DNA from: Arthrobacter sp. SLBN-122
GTDB taxonomy: Bacteria; Actinomycetota; Actinomycetes; Actinomycetales; Micrococcaceae
Direction of reading: 5' to 3'
NCBI RefSeq assembly: GCF_006715165.1
Contig: NZ_VFMS01000001.1
Coordinates: 1,736,001 to 1,800,000, forward strand
Length of the DNA stretch: 64,000 bases
Shown: positions 7,383 through 15,893 of the stretch, in pieces
How the letters are laid out: every line of letters starts with the position of its first letter
How positions within the stretch are numbered: position 1 is the stretch's first letter
Program-made: the position numbers and the translations under genes
The notes under the pieces: generated by a model
The model's input: the letters and a program-made list of their open reading frames with translations, nothing else
Databases searched by the model: none
Told to the model about the DNA's origin: nothing

Positions 7383-9101
7383 TTACTTCTTTTCCCAGCC
7401 GATGGTGGTCCAGTCCGGAACCTGCGAGTTGCTCTGGAACAGGGACGGGCCGTAGTTCGCCAGGCCGGTGCGGACGAAGGAGATCTGCGGGCCGTTCATG
7501 ACCACGCCCATGGAGAAGTACTTCGCCATGTGCTCCTTCTCCACGTCCATTGCGGCCTTGTTGCGGGCTGCGTTGTCCTCGATGGAGGCAAGGTCCGCGA
7601 TCTTCTTGTCCAGCTCCGCGTCGCCCAGCTTGTTCTCGTTGGTCTTGGAGTCGTAGTACTGCTTGACGGCGTCGGTGGCGTCCGCGCCCACCGTGTAGCC
7701 GGAGACGCTCATGTCGAACTCGCGGGAACCGAGAACCTTGCCGAAGTCGGCGGAGGCGCGCTGGTCGATGCCCACGTCCATGCCGCCTGCCTGGAGCTGC
7801 TTCTGCAGGGTCTGGGTGAAGGCGAGGGTGGTGGGATCGTCCCCGAAGTTGCTGATCTTGAAGGCCGCGGGCTTGCCGTCCTTCTCCATGATGCCGTTCG
7901 CGTTTGCCGTGTAGCCGGCGTCGGTGAGGACCTTCTTGGCGGCGTCCGGGCCGGTTTCCTTGACCGGGTAGTTGTCCTGGTAGTACTCGGAGAAGGGCAG
8001 CAGCATCATGGAACCGGAGCTGGGCTCTTCCCAGTTCAGGCCGTTGAAGCGCACCTTGCGCAGGGCTTCACGGTCCACGGCGGCGAAGATGGCCTTGCGG
8101 ACGTTGACGTCGGTGATGCGCTGGGCGTTCAGGTTCATGCCGCCTGCGAAGAGACGCTGGCCGCGGCGGACTTCTGAATTCTTGGTGCCGTCGAGCTGCT
8201 TGTAGAGGGAGATGGTGTTGGCGGACATGGCGTCGATCTCGCCGTTCTTGAAGGCCGCGATCTGCGCGCTGGTTTCAAGCTGGCGGAAGGTCACGTTGGC
8301 CAGTACCGGCTTGGTGCCCCACCACTTGTCGTTGGGCACCAGGGTGACCGTCTTGGCGGCGGTGTCGTACTGGTCGAGCTTGAAGGGGCCTGCCATCCAC
8401 TCGGGGTGCATGTTGCCGTTGAAGCCCTCGTTGAAGACCTCCGGGGTGTTGACGGCAGGGTGGATGAGACCGAAGAAGAGCGAATCCACGGGGAACACCG
8501 GGCGGCTCGTCTTGACGATGACTTCCTTGTCGCTGCTGCCTGCCTCGACGGAGTCAACGAATTCGTAGGCGCCCGAGCTGACGATGTCGTAGCCTGCGTC
8601 CGGGCTCTTGAGGATGTTCCAGGTGTTCTTGAAGGCCTTCACGTCGATGGGCGTGCCGTCGTTGTACGTTGCCTTGGGGTTCACCTTGATGGTGATGGTC
8701 TGCTTGCCGTCCTTGACCTCGCTGTCCACCGACTCACAGAAATCGGTGTTGGGCGTGACCTTGCCCTTGAAGTCCACTTTCCAGCACCCGCCGACACCGC
8801 CGCTGTTCATGGCGACCGGGTTCATGGGGACCTGCAGGGCGGAGTTGTCCGCGCTGTTGCCGTTGTTGGAGAACCCGTTGAAGTCGGGCCCGATGTTGCC
8901 CAGCGGCAGGGTGACCTTGCCGCCCTGCTGAAGGTCCGCCGCAGGCTTCTCGTTGATGCTGATCAGCTTGGACAGGTCGCTGCCTGCCTCCTGCCCCTTG
9001 GCTGTTTCGGGCCCGCTGGCACCGCCGCCACCGCCGCAGGCCGTCAGCGCCAGGGCCGCAGCAACGGCTGCAGCTCCGCCGATCCTGTTCAGTTTCCTCA
9101 T
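7383..9101 (-). CDS. ABC transporter substrate-binding lipoprotein, peptide family 5
   Basis: Extracytoplasmic solute-binding lipoprotein of the DppA/OppA type. The 572-residue product starts at ATG 9101, chosen because it gives a textbook lipoprotein signal (MRKLNRIGG... LALTACGGGG, lipidated cysteine near residue 21) with GGGAAAA just upstream; longer versions only add non-hydrophobic sequence. Family segments include GTPIDVKAFKNTWNILKSPDAG and the FNGLNWEEPSSGSM region. It is the last gene of the operon, after two permeases and the ATPase; in many such operons it comes first. Ligands may be peptides or another solute. Confidence 0.92.
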   Translation of the reverse strand: MRKLNRIGGAAAVAAALALTACGGGGGASGPETAKGQEAGSDLSKLISINEKPAADLQQGGKVTLPLGNIGPDFNGFSNNGNSADNSALQVPMNPVAMNSGGVGGCWKVDFKGKVTPNTDFCESVDSEVKDGKQTITIKVNPKATYNDGTPIDVKAFKNTWNILKSPDAGYDIVSSGAYEFVDSVEAGSSDKEVIVKTSRPVFPVDSLFFGLIHPAVNTPEVFNEGFNGNMHPEWMAGPFKLDQYDTAAKTVTLVPNDKWWGTKPVLANVTFRQLETSAQIAAFKNGEIDAMSANTISLYKQLDGTKNSEVRRGQRLFAGGMNLNAQRITDVNVRKAIFAAVDREALRKVRFNGLNWEEPSSGSMMLLPFSEYYQDNYPVKETGPDAAKKVLTDAGYTANANGIMEKDGKPAAFKISNFGDDPTTLAFTQTLQKQLQAGGMDVGIDQRASADFGKVLGSREFDMSVSGYTVGADATDAVKQYYDSKTNENKLGDAELDKKIADLASIEDNAARNKAAMDVEKEHMAKYFSMGVVMNGPQISFVRTGLANYGPSLFQSNSQVPDWTTIGWEKK

Positions 9102-9150
9102 GGTTTTCCCTTCATTGGTGCGAGTGGTGGTGCGTGTGGGTCGATAAGTT

Positions 9151-11349
9151 TCAGGGGGCATGGTGGTCCGCCGTCTCGTGGACCACCAGCATGTCTTCAT
9201 CCAGTTCGCCGTCCGGGAAGAAGCAGGCGAACTGCTGGTCCGTGGCGGACGCCGCTGCTTCCAGGGGCGGTTCCAGGGTCAGGCATTTCTCCTGTTTGGC
9301 CGGCGGCAGCGCCGCGAAGACCGGACAACGGGTGGCGAAGTTGCAGCCCTTGGGCGCCTGCAGCGGTGAGGGCAGGTCGCCCTGCAGGATGATGCGTTCA
9401 CGGGTGCGTTCCAGCTGGGGGTCCGGCACGGGGATGGCGGACAGGAGGGCCCGTGTGTAGGGGTGGCGGGGGTTGTCGAACACCCGGTCCACAGCGCCAA
9501 TCTCCACGATCTTGCCCAGGTACATCACTGCCACCCGGTTGGAAATGTGGCGCACCACCGAGAGGTCATGCGCCACGAGCAGGTAGCTCAGGCCCAGTTC
9601 GGCGCGCAGGTGGTCCAGCAGGTTGATCACGCCGGCCTGGACTGAGACATCGAGGGCCGAGACGGGTTCGTCCAGCACCACCAGCTTGGGGTTAACGGCC
9701 AGTGCGCGGGCGATGCCGATGCGTTGGCGCTGTCCACCGGAGAACTGGTTGGGGAAGCGGTTCACGTGGTCCGGCTGCAGGCCCACGAGCTTCATCAGCT
9801 CCATGATCCGCTTCCTGATGGCAGCACGGTCCATGCCCGCGTTCTGCAGCGGTTCGGCAAGGACTTCATACACCGTGAACCGCGGATCCAGGGCGCCGGT
9901 GGGGTCCTGGAACACCATCTGCAGCTCGCGCCGCATTTTCGCTTTGGTCTTCGAATCGGCCGCCTGCTTGTTGCTGAGGCCGCCGATCACCACCTCGCCA
10001 TCCTGGTCCGCGTGGAACTCCATGATTTCCAGCAGCGTGGTGGTCTTTCCGGACCCGGACTCGCCCACGATCGAGAAGCATTCACCCTCGCGGATATCGA
10101 AGCTCAGGCCGTCCACGGCCTTGACGGTGCCGATCCGGCGCTTGATCAGGGCACCCCTGGTGAGCGGGAAGTGTTTCCGGACATCCTTGAGCTGCAGGAC
10201 GGTGGACCGCTCTGCCCGGGGAACTGCGTCGAAGCGGGACACCGGCACCGGCGGGGCGGCGAACACGTCGTGGACGTCCACGTCCCCGCCCAGGGCCTCG
10301 GACTTGATGCAGGCGGCACGGTGCAGCGCCCCGCCCTCGACGGGTGCCAGGGCGGGTTCGCCATCAAGGCAGGCTTCCGAGGCAAGAGGGCAGCGGGGAG
10401 CGAACGAGCATCCGGTGGGGGCATGGAGCAGGTTGGGCGGCATCCCTTCGATGGGAACGAGCGAGGACTTCTCCGCCACGTCAACCCGGGGCACGGCACC
10501 GAGCAGGCCCATGGTGTACGGCATCCGCGGGTTGTAGTAGATGTCATCCACTGCACCGGTTTCCACCGGCTTGCCCGCGTACATGACCATGATGTCGTCT
10601 GCCATCCCGGCCACCACGCCGAGGTCGTGCGTGATCATCACCACCGCGGCACCGGTCTCCTCCTGCGCCGTGTGGAGCACCTCAAGGACCTGGGCCTGGA
10701 TGGTGACGTCCAAGGCCGTCGTCGGCTCATCCGCGATCAGGACGCGGGGGTTGTTGGCGATGGCGATGGCGATCATGACACGCTGCCGCATGCCCCCGGA
10801 GAACTCGTGCGGGAAGGCCTTCAGCCGTTCCCTGGGACTGGGGATCCCCACCATGGCCAGAAGTTCGACGGCGCGGGTTTCTTTGGCTTTCCTGCTCATG
10901 GAGGGGTGGTGGATGGTCAGAGCTTCGATGATCTGGGTGCCCACCGTGAACACGGGCGTGAGGGAGGAGAGCGGGTCCTGGAAGACCATGGCGAGCTCGT
11001 TCCCGCGGTATTCGCACATGGCCTTGTCGCTCAGCCCCAGCAGCTCCCTGCCCTTGAGCCGGACGGAACCGGAGACCTGGGCCGTGGGCGGAAGGAGGCC
11101 CATGATGGCCAGCGAGGTCACTGATTTTCCGGAGCCTGATTCACCCACGATTCCCAGGGTCTTGCCGGGCATCAGGTCGAAGTCGACGCCCCTGACGGCG
11201 TGGACCACGCCGTTCTCCGAACTGAACCGGACGTTCAGGTCACGGACGGAGAGCACGGCGTCGGTGGGGGCGTGCAGACCCGCCACGTGCAGGCGCTCCA
11301 CGTCTGACCGCGCGGGTTCCATGGCTCCGGTGGTGGTTTCGCTGCTCAT
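9151..11349 (-). CDS. ABC transporter ATP-binding protein with two fused ATPase domains
   Basis: A 732-residue fusion of the two ATPases (DppD- and DppF-like) that usually are separate. Domain 1 has Walker A GESGSGKS (69-76), signature FSGGMRQR (183-190) and Walker B VLIADEPTTALD; domain 2 has Walker A GESGSGKTT (429-437), a second SGGQRQR signature and VVLDEPVSALD. A Cys-rich oligopeptide-ATPase tail (GCSFAPRCP) follows each ATPase. The ATG at 11349 overlaps the upstream permease stop as ATGA; the frame stays open further upstream but that part overlaps the permease gene and is not coding. It powers import with the neighbouring permeases. Confidence 0.94.
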   Translation of the reverse strand: MSSETTTGAMEPARSDVERLHVAGLHAPTDAVLSVRDLNVRFSSENGVVHAVRGVDFDLMPGKTLGIVGESGSGKSVTSLAIMGLLPPTAQVSGSVRLKGRELLGLSDKAMCEYRGNELAMVFQDPLSSLTPVFTVGTQIIEALTIHHPSMSRKAKETRAVELLAMVGIPSPRERLKAFPHEFSGGMRQRVMIAIAIANNPRVLIADEPTTALDVTIQAQVLEVLHTAQEETGAAVVMITHDLGVVAGMADDIMVMYAGKPVETGAVDDIYYNPRMPYTMGLLGAVPRVDVAEKSSLVPIEGMPPNLLHAPTGCSFAPRCPLASEACLDGEPALAPVEGGALHRAACIKSEALGGDVDVHDVFAAPPVPVSRFDAVPRAERSTVLQLKDVRKHFPLTRGALIKRRIGTVKAVDGLSFDIREGECFSIVGESGSGKTTTLLEIMEFHADQDGEVVIGGLSNKQAADSKTKAKMRRELQMVFQDPTGALDPRFTVYEVLAEPLQNAGMDRAAIRKRIMELMKLVGLQPDHVNRFPNQFSGGQRQRIGIARALAVNPKLVVLDEPVSALDVSVQAGVINLLDHLRAELGLSYLLVAHDLSVVRHISNRVAVMYLGKIVEIGAVDRVFDNPRHPYTRALLSAIPVPDPQLERTRERIILQGDLPSPLQAPKGCNFATRCPVFAALPPAKQEKCLTLEPPLEAAASATDQQFACFFPDGELDEDMLVVHETADHHAP

Positions 11350-12335
11350 GCCGTCTTCTTTTCCGCGCGGATGGTCCGGGTCTTGGCCTTCTTGGCTTTG
11401 CCGGTGGAACTGGAACTGGGGTCGAAGGCGTCCCGCAGGCCGTCGTTCATCATGGCCAGCGAGCCGGTCAGCAGGAACATGACGGCCAGCGGTACCCAGA
11501 ACATCCAGGGGAAGGTCTGCACCTGGGACGTCGCGCCGCCGATCAGCACGCCGAGGCTCACGTCCGGGACCTTGATCCCGATGCCAATGAAGGAAAAGGC
11601 CACCTCCGCGAGGATGGCTGCGGTGACGCCGCGGGTGATGTCCAGGATCAGCAGCGAGCCGATGTTCGGCACCAGGTGCCGCCAGACGATCCGGCGCGGC
11701 GGGACACCCATGTACTGGGCTGCCTTGACGAAGTCCCGCTGCATGAGGGACATGGACATGGAGCGGATCAGCCGGGCGGTGCCCATCCAGCTGAACACCA
11801 GCAGGACAATGATGAGCAGCAGCCAGGAGGGAAGGTCGCGTTTGAGGCCGGCGCCGCCGCCGCTGGTGGCCACGGCCACCACCAGGAGCGCCGGCATCAT
11901 GATCAGCGCCTCCAGGATGAACAGCATGACCTTGTCCACCTTGCCTCCGAAGTAGGCCATGCTGCAGCCGTAGACGGCCGCAATCAGGACCGACACCAGG
12001 CCCACCACCAGGCCGATCAGGATGGAGATCCTGGTGCCTTCGACCGTCATGGCGTACAGGTCGATGCCCGCCTGGGACGTGCCGAGGAAGTGGTCGGCCG
12101 ACGGTGGCATCCCGATGTTGAAGGGGTCGATGGTTTCCTTGTCCCACGGGGTGAAGAACCCTCCGATGAACGAGAACACCGTGAGGGCCAGGAAGATGGC
12201 CAGGCCGGCAACAGCGGTCTTGTTCCGCAGGAAGCGGCGGAAGATGATGGTGTTCTTGCCAATGACGACGTCGGCGCTCTCCAGGTGCGCGTCCTGCGCC
12301 GCGGCTGCCGGGTCAACTGCGTTCAGGTTGGTCAC
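11346..12335 (-). CDS. ABC transporter permease, DppC/OppC type
   Basis: A 329-residue inner-membrane permease of the peptide/nickel family. An N-terminal extension leads to the first membrane segment (TAVAGLAIFLALTVFSFIGG), followed by a periplasmic loop and five more hydrophobic stretches; the ATPase-coupling loop is around AAQYMGVPPRRIVWRHLVPN. It starts at ATG 12335, two bases after the stop of the other permease, and ends overlapping the ATPase start by four bases, so the three genes are translationally coupled. Confidence 0.93.
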   Translation of the reverse strand: MTNLNAVDPAAAAQDAHLESADVVIGKNTIIFRRFLRNKTAVAGLAIFLALTVFSFIGGFFTPWDKETIDPFNIGMPPSADHFLGTSQAGIDLYAMTVEGTRISILIGLVVGLVSVLIAAVYGCSMAYFGGKVDKVMLFILEALIMMPALLVVAVATSGGGAGLKRDLPSWLLLIIVLLVFSWMGTARLIRSMSMSLMQRDFVKAAQYMGVPPRRIVWRHLVPNIGSLLILDITRGVTAAILAEVAFSFIGIGIKVPDVSLGVLIGGATSQVQTFPWMFWVPLAVMFLLTGSLAMMNDGLRDAFDPSSSSTGKAKKAKTRTIRAEKKTA

Positions 12336-12337
12336 GG

Positions 12338-13321
12338 CTACTGCACCCGCACTCTCGGATCGACAAGCGTGGTGGCGAAGTCCGCCAGGATGGCGCCCAG
12401 GGCGAAGATCACGGAGCCGTAGGCCAGGGTGGCTGTGGCGGCGTTGACGTCCTGCAGCGAGATGGCATCGATGCTCCAGGACCCGACACCCGGCCAGGCG
12501 AAGATCTTTTCAGCGAAGAAGCCGCCGGCGAAGATGGCAGGGATGGTGAACGCGATGCTCTGGGCCACCGGAATAAAGGAGACGCGGAGCGCATGCCGTG
12601 CAATCGCCTGGTTGCGGCTCAGGCCCTTGGCCCGGGCGGTCCGGACGAAGTCGGCGTTGACGTTGTCCAGCAGGTACTGCCGCTGCGCAATCTGGTAGGC
12701 GCCCCAGCCCACCAGCGTGATGGCCACAGTGGGCACCACGTAATGCGCCGCCAGGTCAAGGAACTGGGGCCAGCCCGGGGCTACGCCCGGAGTGGAGATG
12801 CCGGTGACGAAGAAGATCCGGTCCCCTACGGATTCATTGATGTTGATGGCTCCCAGCTGAACCAGGAAGTAGGCGATGGGGGCGGGCACAATGTAGGCAA
12901 GGTAGCTGTAGGAGGTGATGACGCGGTCCTGGAACTTGTACTGCCGGGCCGCCGAATAGACGCCGAGCGCGACGCCGATAACCAGGGTCAGGATGATGGA
13001 CGCCAGGAAGAGGCGGGTGGAGATCCAGACCCGGTCGCCGAACTCGGCGTTGATGTAGGCGCCGTTGGGGCTCCGGCCCCAGTCCCAGCGGGTGAGGACC
13101 CCGGTGAGCCAGTCAACGTAGCGCTCCCATGGGCTGAGGTCCGGGTCCAGGCCCTTGAGCCGCATTGAGTTGGCAACCTGTTCGGGGGTGGGCCGCGGAA
13201 TGCGTTCCTGCTCCAGCAGCGCCGGCTTGAGGGAGCTGACGGCCAGGAAATAACCGGCGGAAGTGGTAAGGAAGATCATCACCACATAGGTGAGGCCGCG
13301 CTTGGCAAGGTATTTGAGCAT
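12338..13321 (-). CDS. ABC transporter permease, DppB/OppB type
   Basis: First gene of the minus-strand ABC operon. The 327-residue protein has an N-terminal membrane segment (GLTYVVMIFLTTSAGYFLAV), a periplasmic loop with ERYVDWLTGVLTRWDWG, and the permease core with the coupling loop VRTARAKGLSRNQAIARHALR. It forms a heterodimeric channel with the downstream permease. Start ATG at 13321. A 357-bp non-coding stretch lies upstream and should hold the operon promoter. Confidence 0.93.
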   Translation of the reverse strand: MLKYLAKRGLTYVVMIFLTTSAGYFLAVSSLKPALLEQERIPRPTPEQVANSMRLKGLDPDLSPWERYVDWLTGVLTRWDWGRSPNGAYINAEFGDRVWISTRLFLASIILTLVIGVALGVYSAARQYKFQDRVITSYSYLAYIVPAPIAYFLVQLGAININESVGDRIFFVTGISTPGVAPGWPQFLDLAAHYVVPTVAITLVGWGAYQIAQRQYLLDNVNADFVRTARAKGLSRNQAIARHALRVSFIPVAQSIAFTIPAIFAGGFFAEKIFAWPGVGSWSIDAISLQDVNAATATLAYGSVIFALGAILADFATTLVDPRVRVQ

Positions 13322-13678
13322 GGGGTGCTATTTCTTCGGCAGCGCCGCCGGATGCTGGACGGAGGAACACTCCGGTGTCCGCTGGCGTGCCGTGCTGCTG
13401 GCCAAATCAACCATCACTGCTGGATCCTTCCGTCGTCCCCGGACAAGCACGGGTTGTGCCGCCTCACCGGGTTCTGCACCAGCGGGTAGCTGGCCTCCCG
13501 CAGCCCCAAGGGCAGGTCCTGGTGGACTATGTCGCGGGTCACATTCCAGAGGAAACTATCACAAGCCGTCACCGGAAAAGTGCCGCAATCCCGGGAAATC
13601 AGGCGCGCCGTATCAGATCGTTATGAATAGTTCTGTGAAGTTGGTTTGACTGGACGCAAAGGCATTCCACCGCGTAGT
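13322..13678. other. Intergenic region upstream of the peptide ABC operon
   Basis: 357 bp without a convincing gene. Its position implies the promoter of the minus-strand ABC operon and the 3' end of the upstream TetR transcript. The stretch at about 13600-13650 is markedly more AT-rich than its surroundings, but I could not settle on a -35/-10 pair with good spacing, and I see no clear hairpin or known riboswitch. Confidence 0.5.
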
Positions 13679-14290
13679 CTACGCGGCGCCCGCTACCCGT
13701 GTGACAAGATCGCGCCAGGAAGTTGCCAGCCGGCCGGTGGTGACCCCATGCCCGCGGACGAGGTGGAGGAGCCGTTCAGCGTCCAGCGTGGCATTGAGGG
13801 ATCCCGCCATCAGCCATGGTTCAGGGGAATCGACGCCGGCTTCGCGCAGGAGCAGCTCCACGTGCTGGTTCCAGAGCGCGGCGGCCGGGACGTCAAACCT
13901 GTCGCGGGAGGCGTGGCCGGCGGCGAGGACCAGGTCGCCGTATTCCAGCACGTAGGCGATCCGCTCCGCGCCGAAGGCGATGAGCCGGTCAAGCGGCGCG
14001 GCGCCTGGCCCCAGGGGCGGGGGGCCGAACAGAACGCGGGCCTGGAAGGCGGCCTCCGAGTCATTCAGCAGCGTCAGCATCAATCCCGCCCGGCTGCCGA
14101 AGCGGCGGAAGACGGTGCCCTTGCCCACGCCGGCGTGTTCCGCCAGGCGGTCCATGGTGAGTGCCGCCACCCCGCCCTGCCCAATCAATTCCCGGGCAGC
14201 CAGCAGGAGCCGTTCCCGATTCCGGGCAGCATCGCTGCGTTCCGCGGCCGTTACCGGTGTCATTCCCGGCCGCACTGGGATGGAACTCAC
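13679..14290 (-). CDS. TetR-family transcriptional regulator
   Basis: A 203-residue regulator. The N-terminal domain reads NRERLLLAARELIGQGG, then the helix-turn-helix around LTMDRLAEHAGVGKGTVFRRFG; the C-terminal helical domain is the ligand pocket. It is divergent from the FMN reductase at 14412, and a dyad lies in the 121-bp gap, so it most likely represses that reductase and itself. The inducer is probably an electrophile or quinone-like compound, inferred only from the neighbour. Start ATG at 14290; internal later starts are possible. Confidence 0.9.
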   Translation of the reverse strand: MSSIPVRPGMTPVTAAERSDAARNRERLLLAARELIGQGGVAALTMDRLAEHAGVGKGTVFRRFGSRAGLMLTLLNDSEAAFQARVLFGPPPLGPGAAPLDRLIAFGAERIAYVLEYGDLVLAAGHASRDRFDVPAAALWNQHVELLLREAGVDSPEPWLMAGSLNATLDAERLLHLVRGHGVTTGRLATSWRDLVTRVAGAA

Positions 14291-14320
14291 AAAGACAGTG
14301 TAGCCACTGGGAATAGAACC

Positions 14321-14341
14321 GGACTACGGTCCGTTTAGTCC
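14321..14341. promoter_or_regulatory. Candidate TetR operator between tetR and the FMN reductase
   Basis: The repeat GGACTA (14321-14326) and TAGTCC (14336-14341) forms a dyad with a 9-bp spacer; a second dyad CGGAC-TACG-GTCCG overlaps it. The site is central in the divergent intergenic region. Binding is inferred from position. Confidence 0.5.
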
Positions 14342-14411
14342 CGTGAAGGCTTCCTGAGCCTCCCTTCCTAACCGTACGCGGTCCCCTCCGCGACCCTAGC
14401 CAGGAGTTTCC

Positions 14412-14969
14412 ATGACCAAGAGCACCGTCCTTACCCTTGTGGGCAGCCTCCGCGCCGAGTCCACCAACCAGAAGCTGGCCGAAGCCATCCAGCTCAACGC
14501 CCCTGAGCAGGTGGACGTGGTGATCCACGAGAGCCTGGGCAACATCCCGTTCTACAACGAGGACATCGACGTGGAGGGCCAGGTGCCCGCTGCCGCCGCC
14601 GCATTGCGCGCCGCCGCCGAAGAGGCCGACACCCTCCTGCTGGTCACGCCCGAACACAACGGCACGGTTCCCGCCGCCCTGAAGAACGCCATCGACTGGT
14701 TGTCCCGCCCCTTCGGCGCCGGCGCCCTGGCAGGCAAGCCCACCGCCGTCGTCGGCACCGCGTTTGGCCAGTACGGCGGCGTGTGGGCCCAGGACGAGGC
14801 ACGCAAGGCCGCCGGCATTGCCGGCGCGCAGATCCTGGACGACGTCAAGCTGGCTGTCCCCGGCTCGATGGTGCGTTTCGCGGAAGTCCACCCCAAGGAC
14901 GACGCCGAGGTAGTGGAGCAGATCAAGGGCATCTTCGACGTCCTGGCCGCCGCAGCACCGGCAGCCTAG
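14412..14969 (+). CDS. NADPH-dependent FMN reductase / quinone reductase
   Basis: A 185-residue flavodoxin-fold reductase. The N-terminus TLVGSLRAESTNQKLAEAI is the FMN-phosphate loop of the family, and TPEHNGTVPAALKNAIDWLSRP is the signature isoalloxazine-binding region. Such enzymes reduce free flavins, quinones or azo compounds in the cytoplasm using NAD(P)H. It faces a TetR regulator across a dyad, so inducible expression in response to a redox-active or toxic compound is likely. A strong hairpin follows the stop. Confidence 0.92.
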   Translation: MTKSTVLTLVGSLRAESTNQKLAEAIQLNAPEQVDVVIHESLGNIPFYNEDIDVEGQVPAAAAALRAAAEEADTLLLVTPEHNGTVPAALKNAIDWLSRPFGAGALAGKPTAVVGTAFGQYGGVWAQDEARKAAGIAGAQILDDVKLAVPGSMVRFAEVHPKDDAEVVEQIKGIFDVLAAAAPAA

Positions 14970-14980
14970 GCTCCCGCGCA

Positions 14981-15018
14981 ACCGCGCCCGGCACGCAACT
15001 CCGCGTGCCGGGCGCGGT
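14981..15018 (+). terminator. Strong hairpin after the FMN reductase
   Basis: A perfect 16-bp stem (14981-14996 with 15003-15018, starting ACCGCGCCCGGCACGC) and a 6-nt loop, located 12 bases after the stop codon. Only a short GTTAAA follows, so the T-run is weak. Confidence 0.75.
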
Positions 15019-15145
15019 GCGTTAAAGGGCACTTCCAGGGCCGTGACCAACTCTTGTCCCAACCGGTACCTTCCGGACATCCAGGCAGGCAGGGGCAGCC
15101 GTAGCGTTAATCCACTGGACCTACCGGATCGGATTGCGGTGCCCC

Positions 15146-15826
15146 ATGGCAAAAAGAAGGAGTTGGGGCGGCGGCCCCGGCAGCCTTGCGGCGGCAGCGG
15201 GCTGCCTTGCGCTGCTGCTGTCCGCCTGCAGTGCCCCGCTCCCCCAGCCCGAAGGATCTTCCCTGCCCGCGCCCGGCGGAACTGCCACAACCAGCGCCGC
15301 CCCGCTGGCCCTCCTGCCGGCCACGGTGGGCGGCAGTACGCCCGGCGCGTCGTATGGACGGGCGGCAGGAGAGCCGGAAAACCTCCCGCAAGGAACGGCA
15401 GTGCCCACGCCTGGCAGGAGTGCTGCCGCGGCCCCGCCGGTAACGGCGTACCTGGTGATGGTGGACGACGGCGGCAGGCACGGCGTGCGCTTTGGCTGCA
15501 ACGACAGCCTGGTTGGCCTCGCCCCGGCAGGCGGCGCCGGGGATGCCCGGCTCAAGGCGGCAATCGGAGCCCTGCTGGACGCCGAACAGCACCAAGGTGG
15601 GCTGTTCAACGCGGTGGGCGGCTCCCGGCTGAAGTTCCTGTCCGGCAGTTTTGACGGCACCACGGTCACGGTCTACCTGGCAGGCACCCTGAAGCCCGGC
15701 GGGACCTGCGACATTCCCCGCATAGAGGCCCAGCTCACCCAGACGGCCCTTCAGGCAGTGGGAGCCATCAGAGCCGACATCTACATCAACGGCGAGGCCC
15801 TCGCCGATTTCCTGAAATTAAAGTAG
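15146..15826 (+). CDS. GerMN-domain-like lipoprotein
   Basis: A 226-residue exported lipoprotein. ATG 15146 gives a clear signal: KRRSW basic start, hydrophobic AAAAGCLALLL, then lipobox LLSAC (cysteine near residue 28). A Pro/Ala/Gly-rich linker leads to a C-terminal domain at about 110-225 (VTAYLVMVDDGGRHGVRFGC, TTVTVYLAGTLKPGG, TQTALQAVGAIRADIYINGE) that resembles the GerMN fold found in spore-germination and other cell-surface proteins. These organisms do not sporulate, so a cell-envelope role is more likely. Domain assignment is moderate. Confidence 0.75.
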   Translation: MAKRRSWGGGPGSLAAAAGCLALLLSACSAPLPQPEGSSLPAPGGTATTSAAPLALLPATVGGSTPGASYGRAAGEPENLPQGTAVPTPGRSAAAAPPVTAYLVMVDDGGRHGVRFGCNDSLVGLAPAGGAGDARLKAAIGALLDAEQHQGGLFNAVGGSRLKFLSGSFDGTTVTVYLAGTLKPGGTCDIPRIEAQLTQTALQAVGAIRADIYINGEALADFLKLK

Positions 15827-15855
15827 GCCGCTCGGTGAATCGTTGATAAACAAGT

Positions 15856-15887
15856 GTTGCTTTGCAAGCAACAAGTAGCTGTATCCT
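15856..15887 (+). promoter_or_regulatory. Dyad and -10 giving a probable leaderless aminotransferase mRNA
   Basis: The dyad GTTGCTT-TGC-AAGCAAC spans 15856-15872. TATCCT (15882-15887) is a -10-like hexamer that would start transcription at or next to the GTG at 15894. No Shine-Dalgarno sequence is present before that GTG. TTGCTT (15857-15862) could be the -35 with 19-bp spacing. The dyad would then overlap the -35 and could be an operator. Confidence 0.45.
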
Positions 15888-15893
15888 GACTTT

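Noticed and set aside
9151..12147. A 998-codon open frame that would fuse the double ATPase to further N-terminal sequence
   Set aside because: The extra part lies antisense-free but out of frame within the permease gene and is Arg/Pro/His-rich with no fold; the ATG at 11349 with an ATGA overlap is the natural start.
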